From Anagrus nilaparvatae (Eukaryota; Arthropoda; Insecta; Hymenoptera; Mymaridae): 64,000 nt of DNA. A program made the position numbers and the translations under genes. Numbering within the stretch: position 1 is the first letter of the stretch; each line of letters starts with the position of its first letter. This document shows positions 53,174-63,384 of the stretch, one piece after another. The stretch is taken from contig JAKSXM010000263.1 in the NCBI GenBank assembly GCA_022575985.1, positions 13,620,001 to 13,684,000 on the forward strand, given 5' to 3'. The notes below the pieces were generated by a model. It made no database searches. It worked only from the letters and a program-made list of their open reading frames with translations, and was not told the DNA's origin.

Positions 53174-54892
53174 CTCGTAAGTTGTAGATAACTCTCGAAA
53201 GAAATTATTAACGATCGGCAAAAGTGAGTTGCTGTCTGGAAGCACGACAAGATATACAATATCCTTAGAGCCTGCATAAGGTTCTAACAGAAGTTTCTCC
53301 CAATAATTTAGAGCATATGGTGATAATGAAAGCCAATCTCTGTCATAACCTACTATTAATGTTGGAATCGGTTGGGGCTCACATCTATCATCAGCTCCTC
53401 GACCAGCAAGTCTATGAAATTGTCTCCATGTAAGGGGGCCTGTGACGGTGTAAGGTGCTTCCCACATTCGAGTAGTCTTACGTTGAACAGCTTCTTGTAA
53501 CAAAGGTTGTAAGGATCGCATTATACGAATAATATCACCACTGCATTCAGGACCTTTTGCATGCAGGAAAGACCATTTATGCATTCCTTTTAAGCGGTTA
53601 TTTTGATCATTTGGTAGTTGATCAGTTTTACATTGATCAATCGCAGCCAAAGATATTTCATTTCCATCATTAAAATCAAGAAAGTTTATACTAGGCAATG
53701 TTGTATTAGAGTTACGAAATTTTGCAGCTCTAAAAAGACTATTAGCTGAACTTTGCATCATGTAACACTGATCTTTCAAAAGATCTATAATTGAAGATGG
53801 CAAAGTATCATTAGTTTCAACTGAACCCATAACTTTTGACATAAGAAAATTTGATATATTTTGTTTGTTTATTGAAGGATCTTCTGCAAGACCAGTTATT
53901 TCCATTTCATCCTCATAAAATAGTCCAGAATTATGGGCCAAACGTCTATTCATAACTGCACTAAACCCACAACTACAGCGAATTTGATCTTCTTCATGGT
54001 AGATGTTCGTATTAATTAATATATTTGTATTAACCAAATATGCCCCAGCATCAGCACCTTTTATATTGCCTACTACTTTAGGTCCAGCATTACAAACACA
54101 GATGCTTGAACTATTGAAATTATGATCCCGAAAAATGTTTAAAGATGTATCACTTAAGAGTATGTTAACCAGCAAAGAATTAGATTCAGAACTTCTTTGG
54201 GTTACCGGATTTTCGGATTCAATACTATTTAAATTCTTATTAAAATAAGAAGATGTAGAAGTTGCAGGGCTAGGCTCGTCATATGGTTGTAAACATTGTC
54301 TACTTAATATTGATGGTCTGTAAGGTAAATTCAATGCTGAAGGACTTCTAGGATAGAGATGTTGTGGTAACTGAGGCGTTGTCTGTTGGATAGTATTACT
54401 TTTAGTTGTTAAAATATTTTTATCAGAAACGGTCGTTTCCGAGTTGAAGTACCATGAAGATCTATATAAACAACTAGAAGGTAATGTTGAATAGGTGAAA
54501 GAGAGGTAGGATAAATTTTTTAGTGGTGAATATTTAGATGAGCTAACAAGACTGAAAATGGTTGGGGGCTTAAATACGTGAGACCAATCTTCAATTGCTT
54601 TTTCTGGTGGTGACCCCATATTAAAGTGCATATCTGAATTTTGACGCAAGGTCCGATTGCTCAAATTGAACTCATTTGACTCTTGTGCTAAATCACAAAA
54701 TTGACTAGGTGACATGACTGAATTCTGTTCCAATGATGGAGGTGTAGGAAACATTTTTGAAAGTTCTTCAGGTTTTAAAGTTAGTATTCCACGGTGATTT
54801 TGCTTTACTAAATTTTCATTTTTATTATCTTCAGAAATATTATTATATTTTGTAATTTCAGAAATGTTAAGTTCTTGCGAATGAATGATATT
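53174..54892 (-). CDS. MED13: MED13 (skuld) large exon
   Basis: The minus-strand exon runs from acceptor ttttttcag|AATATC at 54892 to donor GAG|GTAAGG at 53174: 573 codons, phase 0 at both ends, no stop. Conserved MED13 landmarks in order: MFPTPPSLEQN near residue 50; FYEDEMEITG after a Cys-rich CSCGFSAVMNRRLAH segment near 333-350; MHKWSFLHAKGP; VTGPLTWRQFHRLAGRGADD near 480; PTLIVGYDRDWLSLSPYALN; YWEKLLLEPYAG; and FFRELSTTYE at the end, the MID-type portion of this Argonaute-like protein. Segments between are Ser/Asn-rich, as in other insects. MED13 links the CDK8 kinase module to core Mediator in the nucleus. The protein continues into 30093-30426. N-terminal exons were not found to the right. 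Confidence 0.93.
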
Positions 54893-55463
54893 CTGAAAAA
54901 AATGCAAATTATAAAAAATTAGTAATTTATATTAATATATAATAGAAACATATTAAAAAAAGTCATTTACGTATTTCTAAAACAAATAAATAATTTTGAT
55001 AGTTTTTAATAGTAATTAAGTATCTTCGAGATTTAAAAAAATAAATTTAATCTTAAGAATTCCGACTATTGTGAAAATAAAATGATATTAAGCGTAGAAT
55101 ATATACATTTTCAAAAGTAATTAACCCTACTTGAACACTTATTATAACACTTAATGTGAAGATGGCACTTAAGAATGATTTTTTAAGCATGTTTTCTAAA
55201 ATCGCGAAATTGTTTTTTTTTGCTTTTTTGCGCTTAATTAGCGTAAATTATGAATTCTAAAAACAAATCAAATGAATCTTGCAGTTGCTTCTTAACATTT
55301 TTACTTCTCACAAACTATGAATTGTTTTCTGTTACAAATTTTTTATGTATTAATTATTTACTTGCAAAATAAGAAAGTAAATGAGCATTTTATTTTTTTA
55401 AAGAGTAGGTAAATTCAATATTTGATGACTTAGAAGTAGGCTGATTCCATGTGAAACGTACGT
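54893..55463. other. MED13 upstream intron, no gene seen
   Basis: A+T-rich; the acceptor region of the large exon lies at its left end. Nothing else recognised. Confidence 0.45.
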
Positions 55464-56444
55464 TGACCTCCAGATGGGGTCTTCCGATTGGGCTGTAACT
55501 TATTGCACAGGTGATTAAACATATAAAATGTCTTCACTCCTCAAATTTTACGCCGTAAAATCGTTTCTAGCCGTTTCTGCGAATTTTTGAAAATTGGGAC
55601 CGATTTTAAAGCTCTCAGCCACCAACTTTTGCTTCATTATATAAAAGCATGAAGAAATGTTAAAAATATTATTAGAAAAATGGTTTCAATCGGAAATTTT
55701 CCTGTCTATTTCTTTTTTAAAATTTCTACTTCTGGGTATTTAACCTTTTTAGTTTTAAAAAACTTAAAAAACAAATAATTATAAAATATGATAATTAAAA
55801 ATCCACTTAAAAAAAAAAATTTTACTTTAGAATTTTAGTTTTATTCAGCTTTCCTCGATGTTTTTACAAAAACTGACAGCTGAATTGACTCTCAGTAAGA
55901 AGTTTCAGCTATTTCCTATGATTGAAAATAGTTCTTGAGCTATGTTTAGAGTGTAAAAAAATTAAAATAGAAAATTTACTCAGATAATCTTTAAAAATTT
56001 GATTTCTTTAGAAATTTGTGAAAATACCACTACCCATATTAACACCAGGTGAAAGTATATGGAATACCCTGTTTCTACTTCCAGTTTGAAGTTATTTGAA
56101 GAGACGGGTTTTGAGTTATGAGCTACAGCCGGTAGGGCTCATATTTTCCGATTTTCCGGTTTTCCACGTAAAAATTTTAAAAAACGGTTTGGAAATTCAG
56201 ATAGCAAGTGAAATTTTCGATCGAAACCGTTTTTCTAATAATATTTTTAAAATTTCTTCATGCTTTTATATAATGAAGCAAAAGTTGGTGGCTGAGAGCT
56301 TTAAAATCGGTCCCAATTTTCAAAAATTCGCAGAGACGGCTAGAAACGATTTTACGACGTAAAATTTAAGGAGTGAGGACATTTTATATGTATAATCACC
56401 TGTGCAAATTTACAGCCTAATCGGAAGACCCCATCTGGAGGTCA
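55464..56444. mobile_element. Foldback element with ~250-base arms
   Basis: TGACCTCCAGATGGGGTCTT starts the left arm; its reverse complement ends at 56444. The arms match through gcacaggtgat, aaaatgtcttcactcct, taaaatcgtttctagccgt, gggaccgattttaaag, cagccaccaacttttgctt and tataaaagcatgaaga, up to a centre of about 400 bases that also shows weaker inverted similarity (aaaacggttt / aaatggtttc). No gene; the 88-codon ORF at 56096-56362 lies across the right arm. No target-site duplication was recognised. Confidence 0.85.
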
Positions 56445-56789
56445 TTCAAGTTTATGGACTTAGCATAATTTATATTTCAGGATTTATTGTAATTTCGGTT
56501 TTTGGATTTATTACTGTTATGAGTGAACATGTTCCATGCTCTTTGGTTGTGTAGTTACACAAACCGGTTATAAATTTTTAATGCATATTTCTAGCTATTT
56601 TGGAGTATGTAATGAAAAAATGTTTATGTGAACTCTTTTAAATACTCATTTCAGGCACAAATTCAATTCTAGCTCATATGTTAGGTGGTCAAAAATTCGT
56701 TCTTTATATTAATTTAATATAAATTGCAAAATATTGGGAAATTTGGTATACGAAAAATTTTAATGATGAGTACTCTTTTACTTTTTTTA

Positions 56790-58310
56790 AGTTTCCAAAG
56801 TGCTTTTCTTTTCAATTTTATTTCGCTTTTTACATTCTCTTCTTCCTCGCTGTCTTCTGATAAATCTTTTGTCCCACCTTCCTTTATATCGCTTTTCCAT
56901 TACCTTAATGTCCTGTTGGAATCTTTCACCCTGTTCCTCAATGTAGTCACCTAAATTGCTCGGGATTAGATGTGTGTTTCAAGATAGTGCAGTTTTACAT
57001 TCATTAGGCAACCAAGCCCTTTATAATTTTCAAGCAATTTTTTTATTTCCTCTTTGAAATCGTCACTTTTGTCTCTAATTAAAAAATTTTGAACTACATG
57101 GTTAAAACTTTCCCAAGCATTTTTCTCTATATTTTCCATGCATTTTATAAATTCAGTGTCTGGAAAAAGTTTAAAGGAAATTTTTATGGATAAAGTTTAC
57201 TGTTCCTGGAGTTAAGGAACTCCTAATGATTCAGGCGATCGCGACTGTTCTACATACACAATAGGCATGCATACTTTGTAAATCCTGATTCCTGCCCTAA
57301 CAAGACGGATATTATTTTTAAATCCTAGCAATTTTTAAATTGTGGTCCTTATACTTTATTTTTTCAAGAATAAATTTTATTGTTTCAATATCTTCCGATG
57401 CATTTACATAATGGGATATTAGTATTGAACCTGGTACGTTCGTAAAATTTAAGAGGATAATAAGAGCCTTTAGACTTCGTTAACAAGAGTCAATAAAAAG
57501 TCTTCATTTTTCACTTATGTAAAAATCGGGCTCAAAGCTGTTAATTAGATCTTTAATATCTGTGCAATATACAAGAGACTCTTCTTTTTTAAAAATGTAG
57601 AAACTCTTTACTTCGAACGGGATAGTATGATCTTGATGTATCTTTTGTCGTTAGTCCATCCATGTTTCATTTTTGAAGCAGATATTCTGCAGAATCTTTA
57701 CGTTATCCTTATTTTCTGATCATTTCATTTATTTTTGCTTAATTCCATGATCTTATACGTCTCTCTTTTTTACTATTTGTATATTCTTCCTCACTTTCAG
57801 AATCACTTTGCGTACTACATGAATCTTCAGAATTGTCATTAACATCCATGACACTCTCTAACTCTTATACATCCATTTCCCTTTTATCCAAACCTGAACC
57901 ATGATTGCATTTGAATGTTCAATATTACTTGAAAATGTAACATCATTATTATAATGGTGGGGTAAATGATATGGCATTTGAAAATTAAACATGCTATCAT
58001 ACCATTAAATGTAGTCATTTAGTATGTAGTTGGGAGTATAGTTTAGTATTTTCAAGTAGTCATTTTAATATAGCATTCTTCATTAGTTCTGGGCTCATTC
58101 CACATACCCGGCGTTTTCATAAATACTTTTTTTTGGATTTTTGACGATACAACGTAGTCCCACATGGATAACAAATGCTGTTTTGAACCCAATTGTTTCT
58201 TATCCCAGATATTAATTTGCAAATTAAAATAAGATTTATATTTTCCTCATAGAAAGAAATAATTCTGCGATTCTTACTTGTTTCAAACTTACCATATACT
58301 GATTAAAACA
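56790..58310 (-). pseudogene. Relic of an uncharacterised Cys-rich protein family, near full length
   Basis: Read on the minus strand from 58310: a GKFETSKNRR-like start; NNWVQNSICYPCGTTLYRQK; TPGMWNEPRTNEECYIKMTT; an acidic Ser/Glu segment; INEMIRK..KDSAEYLLQK; YCTDIKDLINSFEPDFYISE; RLFIDSC; SLKALIILLNFTNVPGSILI; KIKYKDHNLKI; DLKIISVLLGQESGFTKYAC followed by LLCMWNSRDR; NAWESFNHVVQNFL; and NLGDYIEEQGERFQQDIKVM with EKRYKGRW. The order CxxC...MW.EP...CYxC, then DLK..LLG.Q.G.TK..C..C.W.SR, then EEQGERF.QD is that of a protein family I know only as uncharacterised, multi-copy arthropod proteins (from memory, some annotated Cc8L18.2-like after a bracovirus gene; unverified). Many frameshifts and stops: dead. 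Function unknown. Confidence 0.65.
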
Positions 58311-58389
58311 ATTTCATACTTACCACATTTTATGTTCGTCATAAGTAGATACTGAAATTTATTTTATTTTTCTAAAATAGAATTTATTA

Positions 58390-58794
58390 CATATTTACTT
58401 TTGCGACTAGGACACCTCCCCGTGGTGAAGGCGGATAACGGTTTAACCGGCTAAGCTCCTAGGTTAAACTGATGCCTTCATGGCAAAAGTAGAAAGGAAA
58501 AAGTTTACGATGCGGCGGAGATTTGCAGCGCAAATAACTCCAGTATCGGCAGCTGGTCAGGGTGCGAAAGCGGGCCCGCAGTCGTCGTTATTCGGCGACC
58601 GCAGCTCTAAGATAGTAGGTAACTTGGCTACCTTAGAGTTTAAAGCATCAAGAAAAAAACCACCTACTATAAAAAAACTAAGCATCGTTTTAAATCGATG
58701 CGATGAAAGACCGCAGCTGCTTTTAGACAGAAGAAACACTTTGGCAGACCGTGAGAATTGTGCAGGAATAGATGGAATTTCCATTCATAACTGA
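58390..58794 (+). CDS. GC-rich ORF with structured leader, possible non-LTR 5' end
   Basis: An ATG at 58480 (MAKVERKKFTMRRRFAAQIT) opens 104 codons of a basic protein with no recognised motif. The leader at 58400-58478 (cacctccccgtggtgaaggcgg, ggtttaaccggctaagctcc, ggttaaactgatgcc) is GC-rich and self-complementary. Base composition matches the R1-like elements in this window, not the A+T-rich surroundings, so a 5' leader plus the start of ORF1 of an R1-clade element is a reasonable guess. The ORF stops where similarity to the Cys-rich family begins (about 58795). Not a confirmed gene. Confidence 0.35.
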
Positions 58795-59182
58795 AACAAA
58801 GACGTTTCTATGTTATGTTTCGTATGCGGTAAGTTTGAAACAATTAAGAATCGCAGAAATTTTTCTTTATAAGAAGAAAAATATGAATCCTATTTTAATT
58901 TGCAGGTTATATCTGGGATTGGAAACGCTTGGGTTCCAAACTGCATTTGTAATTCATGCAGGACAATGTTGTATCGTCAAACATCTAAAACCAAAACAAA
59001 GTGTTCATTGGAAACGCCGGCTATGTGGAATGAGCCCAAAGCTGAAGAAGAATGCTATATTTGCATGACAACATTTACTGGTATGATAAGTTCTAAGCAT
59101 GTTAAAGATTCAAATGCCATATCATTTACCTCACCAACTTTCAATAATGATGTTATTATTTCAGGTAATATTGAAGTATGAT
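58795..59182 (+). pseudogene. Second copy of the Cys-rich family, N-terminal part
   Basis: The plus strand reads MLCFVCGKFETIKNRRNFSL, an in-frame stop, then EEKYESYFNLQVISGIGNAW, VPNCICNSCRTMLYRQTSKT, TPAMWNEPKAEEECYICMTT and FTGMISSKHVKD, ending at a stop at 59181. It has three CxxC pairs, consistent with a zinc-binding N-terminal domain. At DNA level it is very similar to the reverse complement of 58040-58310 (ggtaagtttgaaaca, aagaatcgcagaa, tattttaatttgca), so the two copies are head to head. Apparent gt...ag signals (gtaagt, ttgcag) flank the stop-containing part, but the frame is continuous across it apart from that stop, and splicing would break the frame. Confidence 0.6.
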
Positions 59183-59199
59183 ATTGAGTTATTAACTAT

Positions 59200-59690
59200 A
59201 ATATTGACCCCTAGAAGAGTGGTGACCAACATCGAGTGGGTGCGGTCTATGGGCTCATACGAGGTTTGCATAAATGATTTAAATTTTCCTAGACCAAAAC
59301 ACCAAAGAATATGCACTAATTTAAATTTTTTACTAAAAATCAGTTTCTGACCCCTTGGGGGTATGGTAACCGATACTAGGGGTATTTCAGGGGTTCACCG
59401 GGAGTTGACAAATAATTGCATAAATATTTTTAGTTTTCCTACAAAAAATACCAAAGAATTTACAATAGTTTGAATTTTTTACTAAAATCAGTTTTTAACC
59501 CCTAGGGGGTCTAGTTACTAATACTAGGGGTGCTTTAGGGGCTAATATGGAGTTTGAAAACAGTTTGCATAAATATTTTTAGTAATTTTACTAAAAATAT
59601 CTAAGAATATGCATTAATTTTGAATTTTTATAAAAAAGTTATTTTTAACCCCCCCAGGGGGGTGCTGGGGGGAAACTGGACAATCAAATC
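59200..59690. repeat. Degenerate 150-bp tandem repeat, 3 units
   Basis: gcataaat.attt.a starts at about 59267, 59418 and 59568. Each unit has accaaagaat-type, aatttttactaaaaa.cagtttttgaccccta.gggg and actaggggt segments. The C/G-run palindrome ccccccaggggggtgctggggg closes the last unit. Confidence 0.75.
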
Positions 59691-60405
59691 GAATTTTAGA
59701 TGGAAAATTTGGAATTAGAACACCAAAAAACGTAAAGTTAGTCAGGTCTACCTTCTGGGTTTTGACTTTATAGTTTTAAATATTTGAAATAATTTCAATC
59801 TCGCCATTGAATTAATGATATCCATCATTGGCATATATCGATTGTATCTTAGTCATTGCTTCAATTTCTTCAGTTTTTCAGTGCATTAAATAAAAAATAA
59901 TTGTATTCTGTTTAACCTTATATTATTTTTAAAAAAAAGCAAAAAAAAATAAATTAAAAAAAATTCTTTTTCTTATTAAACAAGTTTTTCTCATTTACAA
60001 TCATTTTAAACTAATTTAAACAATTTAAACTAATTTAGTCGTTTGGAAGAATTCCCTGATGAAAAAAAGCGATTTGGTGGGAAGGGGGGGCGAAGAAACA
60101 CCGATAACTTTTACATATCTTTTATGTAATTTTTTTTGTCCTGAAAAGTCGCTGTGTTTCCCCTATTGATGAAAAGCTTTGTGTTTGATACGGGGTAATA
60201 ATGGATAACTCGCCTATGACTCGTTCGACCCTCGTCTGTTATACACCTTGCGTTCTTTCCTCTCAACCCATTGCACAATCATGCATTTTCGACTCTTATA
60301 AAATAAATAGCCCTTTAAGGGATAATAAGGGTCTGGTCCAAGGTACGTAGCACCGAAGAACAGTAATCAGTTTTTTCATATAGATAAATTTTGAAAATAA
60401 GAATA
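59691..60405. repeat. Dispersed repeat at 59765-59890, otherwise unassigned
   Basis: The segment at 59777-59870 is the partner of 49978-50085. The rest is A+T-rich, with a GC-richer patch at 60170-60350 (cgcctatgactcgttcgaccctc) that was not identified. Confidence 0.45.
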
Positions 60406-61889
60406 ATTTTTTTTTTTTTTGAAGGACGAGGAGAATGCATTTGAGCATACCATACACCGCATACTGTATGGTTATGTGGGACTCAACCTCAAATTTGTAT
60501 CTGGGGTTGCCAAGATACTCAGTATAACTGAAGAGTAATTACAATACCCACTTAACTCCCCAACCTCCTGCATTTATGACAATATCATAGAATCCGGACC
60601 GAGACTACCTGTTCAGGTATTACTTCGGTCCGGAAACAATGCAGCCAAGGCATTTCTTCGCCATACCCTGTCAATAAAGGAGGAGATTTTCCTACGAGAG
60701 GAAACCTACCTCCTTTTTTTTAATCAGTGTCGCCCGTACGTATTCTGCCACACTGTACCAGTTAGCGGTACTGCGCAGCATTTCCGGGACGACTCCTTCC
60801 GGCCTCCATTTATCGAAGGGCGGTCGCCCTTCAGCGAAGCGGGGACACCCAAAAAAGGTGTGCTCAGCGGTATCCAGCTCGCCCGGGCAATGCAAGCATT
60901 CCGGAGATGTCACCTTGCGCCACTTGAAAAGCATATTGCGGAAATAACCGTGACCAGTTAGGAACTGTGTGAGATAGAAGTCTACCTCCCCATGATCACG
61001 GTTCATCCAGCTTTCCAAATCAATGATAAGGCGGTGCGTCCAACGTCCCCTCGGTTCACCATTCCACCTATACTGCCAGCATTCCATTGTGTGGGAGCGA
61101 GCGCGAACAGAAGCTACGTCGCGCTCTTCTTCCTCACGGTTATAGATTGCCGTGCAATACAATGCAAGCAGATCGATGGGAATCACCCGAGCCACTACCT
61201 GGATCGCTGGCTCTGATACTGTCTTGTACGAGCAAGCGATTCGAAGTGCCCCCTGCCTCTGTACTGCCTTTAGTTTCTTGCAGTACTTTTTTATGCGGAC
61301 ATTGTCCGCCCACACCTCTGCACCGTAGAGCAAGATGGAGTTGACTGTCGTCATCAACAGCCTTCTCTTCTCTGATCTGGGACCGCCGATGTTCGTCATC
61401 AGCCACGAGAGGGACTTTGTCACCCGGCCAGCCTTTTCACAGGCCTGCTGGAATTGTCTATTGTAGGTCAACTTGTTATCCAAGAAGACCCCCAAATATT
61501 TGACCGATGGTTTGGTCTGGATCGTAAGGGGATTACCTCCGTCATCAAAGCTGACGCCGAATATGGTATCAACCCTTCTCCGGGTCAGAAGGACAATCTC
61601 CGTTTTCGGAACTGCCACTTAGTCCGTGATCCGGTTATGGTTAGAGCAACAGCATCCGCGTATCCGATCATGGAGCATCCATCCGGAAGCTCAATCTTTA
61701 GCAAGCCGTCGTAAAAGGCATTCCACAGATCAGGGCCCAGAACTGAACCCTGCGCTATGCCTGCGCTTAATACTTTACCTCTTGTGCCATTGAGCGTGTC
61801 CCAGTGCAGGTATCGGTCCCGGAGGTAATCTCTGAGTATATTTCTCAGATAATCCGGAACTCTGAATACCTGCTCGAGGGAGTGCAACT
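60406..61889 (-). mobile_element. R1-like retrotransposon, second copy, 5'-truncated
   Basis: The reverse complement matches the 3' 1.5 kb of the element at 15704-18833, including the 3' UTR and a terminal A tract (T tract at 60408-60420 on the plus strand). It is truncated within the RT palm (at ...CACTCCCTCGAGCAGG). It has independent changes, including Y-A-D-D changed to Y-A-D-A and a deletion of roughly 80 bases just after it that shifts the frame. No target-site duplication is obvious. It is not inserted in the 410-bp repeat. Confidence 0.9.
60692..61618 (-). pseudogene. R1-like ORF2 C-terminal part (second copy)
   Basis: 308 codons, open, from just after the catalytic site: AVPKTEIVLLTRRRVD, KYLGVFLDNKLTYNRQ, and the knuckle CLHCPGELDTAEHTFFGC (C-x2-C-x8-H-x4-C), ending ..GFLS like the first copy. 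Upstream, in another frame, 61585-61887 encodes PDYLRNILRDYLRDRYLHW, GIAQGSVLGPDLWN and GYADAVALTI. The deletion between the frames and the D-to-A change at the catalytic site make it inactive. Confidence 0.88.
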
Positions 61890-62432
61890 CCCATTATCCC
61901 AGATTAGCATTTTTCATTTTTCATTCTATAGCATTTCTGGAGCTCATTTTTAACTACAACCCCTCCGTAATGAGATATCAACCCCTAAAATTGGGTAAAT
62001 TTTTAAATAATTCTTAAAGAAACTTTAGTTGTTTTCAAATACAAAAAAGTTTTTATTTACCAAAAAAAAAATTGTTACCAGGACTCCCAAGAAAAGGCTA
62101 AAAGTCATATACGCATGTATTAGCCATTGCAACCCTTTCTGGGGGTGTTTTTAGTAAGCAAAGGGGTATGTTTTATAAATAAATGAAAGATTGAATATTT
62201 TTGGCAAAAAAACTCACCCAGTAAGTATTTTGGGTCGCTGTTTTCATTTCTGAAGCTCATTTTTAACTACAACCCCTACAAAATGAGATATCAACCCCTT
62301 ATAAACCCCGGCTAATTGTATATTAGCAAGTGGAAAAAGGCCACACCTTCTTCCTAAAGTCCATAAAAATATAAAAACAGGGTTTATAATTAAAACAGTA
62401 AAAATTAAAAAAATTATTAAATTAAATTAAAC
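61890..62432. repeat. Direct repeat of about 65 bases, otherwise unassigned
   Basis: gaagctcatttttaactacaa / ggagctcatttttaactaca followed by cccct.c.aaatgagatatcaacccct occurs at about 61938-61995 and 62250-62300. No gene. Confidence 0.6.
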
Positions 62433-62515
62433 CGGCTCGGTAGCGCAGAGGTAACGTTCTTGCTTTGTAATATATAGTATTATATTATGAAGTGAGTTCG
62501 CCGCTAATGCAAAGC
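62433..62515 (+). tRNA. Degenerate tRNA-like sequence
   Basis: ccggctcggtagcgcagaggtaacg resembles a tRNA 5' half with A box, and gtgagttcgccgc is a weak B box. The intervening part (ttgctttgtaatatatagtattatattatgaa) does not form a normal anticodon arm. Best read as the tRNA-derived head of a SINE-like repeat or a tRNA pseudogene. Confidence 0.35.
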
Positions 62516-62760
62516 AATGATACTTTTATTTTCTAAATAAATATTTAATAAAAATTAAATATTTATTATAAGAAGGGGGAGTAGAGCTGGCTGCCGATCC
62601 GCAGGAGACAGATGAAATAGAAAGTGCTATTTACTGTCTCTGTATGTCATACATAGAGGGCGTTTTTCTAAGGTTTTTCGCGCCTCTTTTAAAGCGTAGA
62701 GTTGTAGAAGTACAACTCTGCGCTTTAAAGACGGAATTGTCAGCATGGCTCCTATAAAAA
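62516..62760. repeat. GC-richer body with a strong 19-bp hairpin
   Basis: TTTAAAGCGTAGAGTTGTA (62688-62706) pairs with 62711-62729 around the loop GAAG with a single G-T pair. Upstream, atagaaagtgctatttactgtctctgtatgtcatac and gccgatccgcaggagac are also GC-richer than the flanks. Following a tRNA-like head, this could be the body of a SINE. Confidence 0.45.
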
Positions 62761-63276
62761 AGTCGGACCTTGGACCGCAATTGGCCTTCCCAAATCCTTA
62801 AAAGGTTAAAGATAATTGAGTTTGAGAAACGGTTGTTAAAGTTCCACCAACCCTGTATATTCCTTCTAATCCTGCAGGTACACTAACAATTTATCCACAT
62901 ACGTCTCCAAACCTAAAAAAAATTATTTCCATTAAAGGAAAAAGCGGTTTATATCTTAATATATATATCGACTTCCGGGGAAATAAAAGCAAAAAATGCG
63001 GTTTGGACCAATTGTGTAAATTGTTGGTGACCTTCGTATAACGAATTGTTCTAAGAAGATAAACAAACGCACATACATACATACATATTAAATTAAATTT
63101 TTTTTTTTTTTTTTTTAATTTTATTAACATAAATTAACAATAGTGTATAGTTTATTATGAACTATATATTATATATTTATAAAAATAATTTAATATGTTG
63201 CTAGATTTAAATGAAGTGCATATGAAATGTAAGGTCGAGTCTGTCTTCAAAACTATCCCAACGTATTCTTTTCTGA
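62761..63276. other. No gene seen
   Basis: A+T-rich DNA with a T tract at about 63100-63117. A 79-codon minus ORF (62891-63130) starts in that tract and is not convincing. Confidence 0.4.
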
Positions 63277-63384
63277 AATTACTACCAAAAATAAGTCACC
63301 AACCCAATTTTTAGTCTCCCAGAGCGAAATCTCTTTTTGGCAGCCAATTTTGTGTTATGGACTTTTATAAAAAAAGTAAGAAAA
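63277..63384. repeat. Partial arm of the 50.5-51.5 kb inverted-repeat element
   Basis: ttactaccaaaaataagtca.caa...caatttttagtctcc...tttttggcagccaattttgtgttatggact.tataaaaaaagtaagaaa matches the outer part of that element's arms. It is cut off exactly where the LTR begins at 63385, so the LTR element inserted into it. Confidence 0.65.

Noticed and set aside
58827..58910. A spliced intron in the plus-strand Cys-rich relic
   Set aside because: gtaagt and ttgcag are present, but removing the segment shifts the frame, while reading through keeps it with a single stop.
56790..59182. Integrated bracovirus segment
   Set aside because: The only hint is an uncertain memory that relatives carry a bracovirus-derived name; no viral segment borders or other viral genes are seen here.
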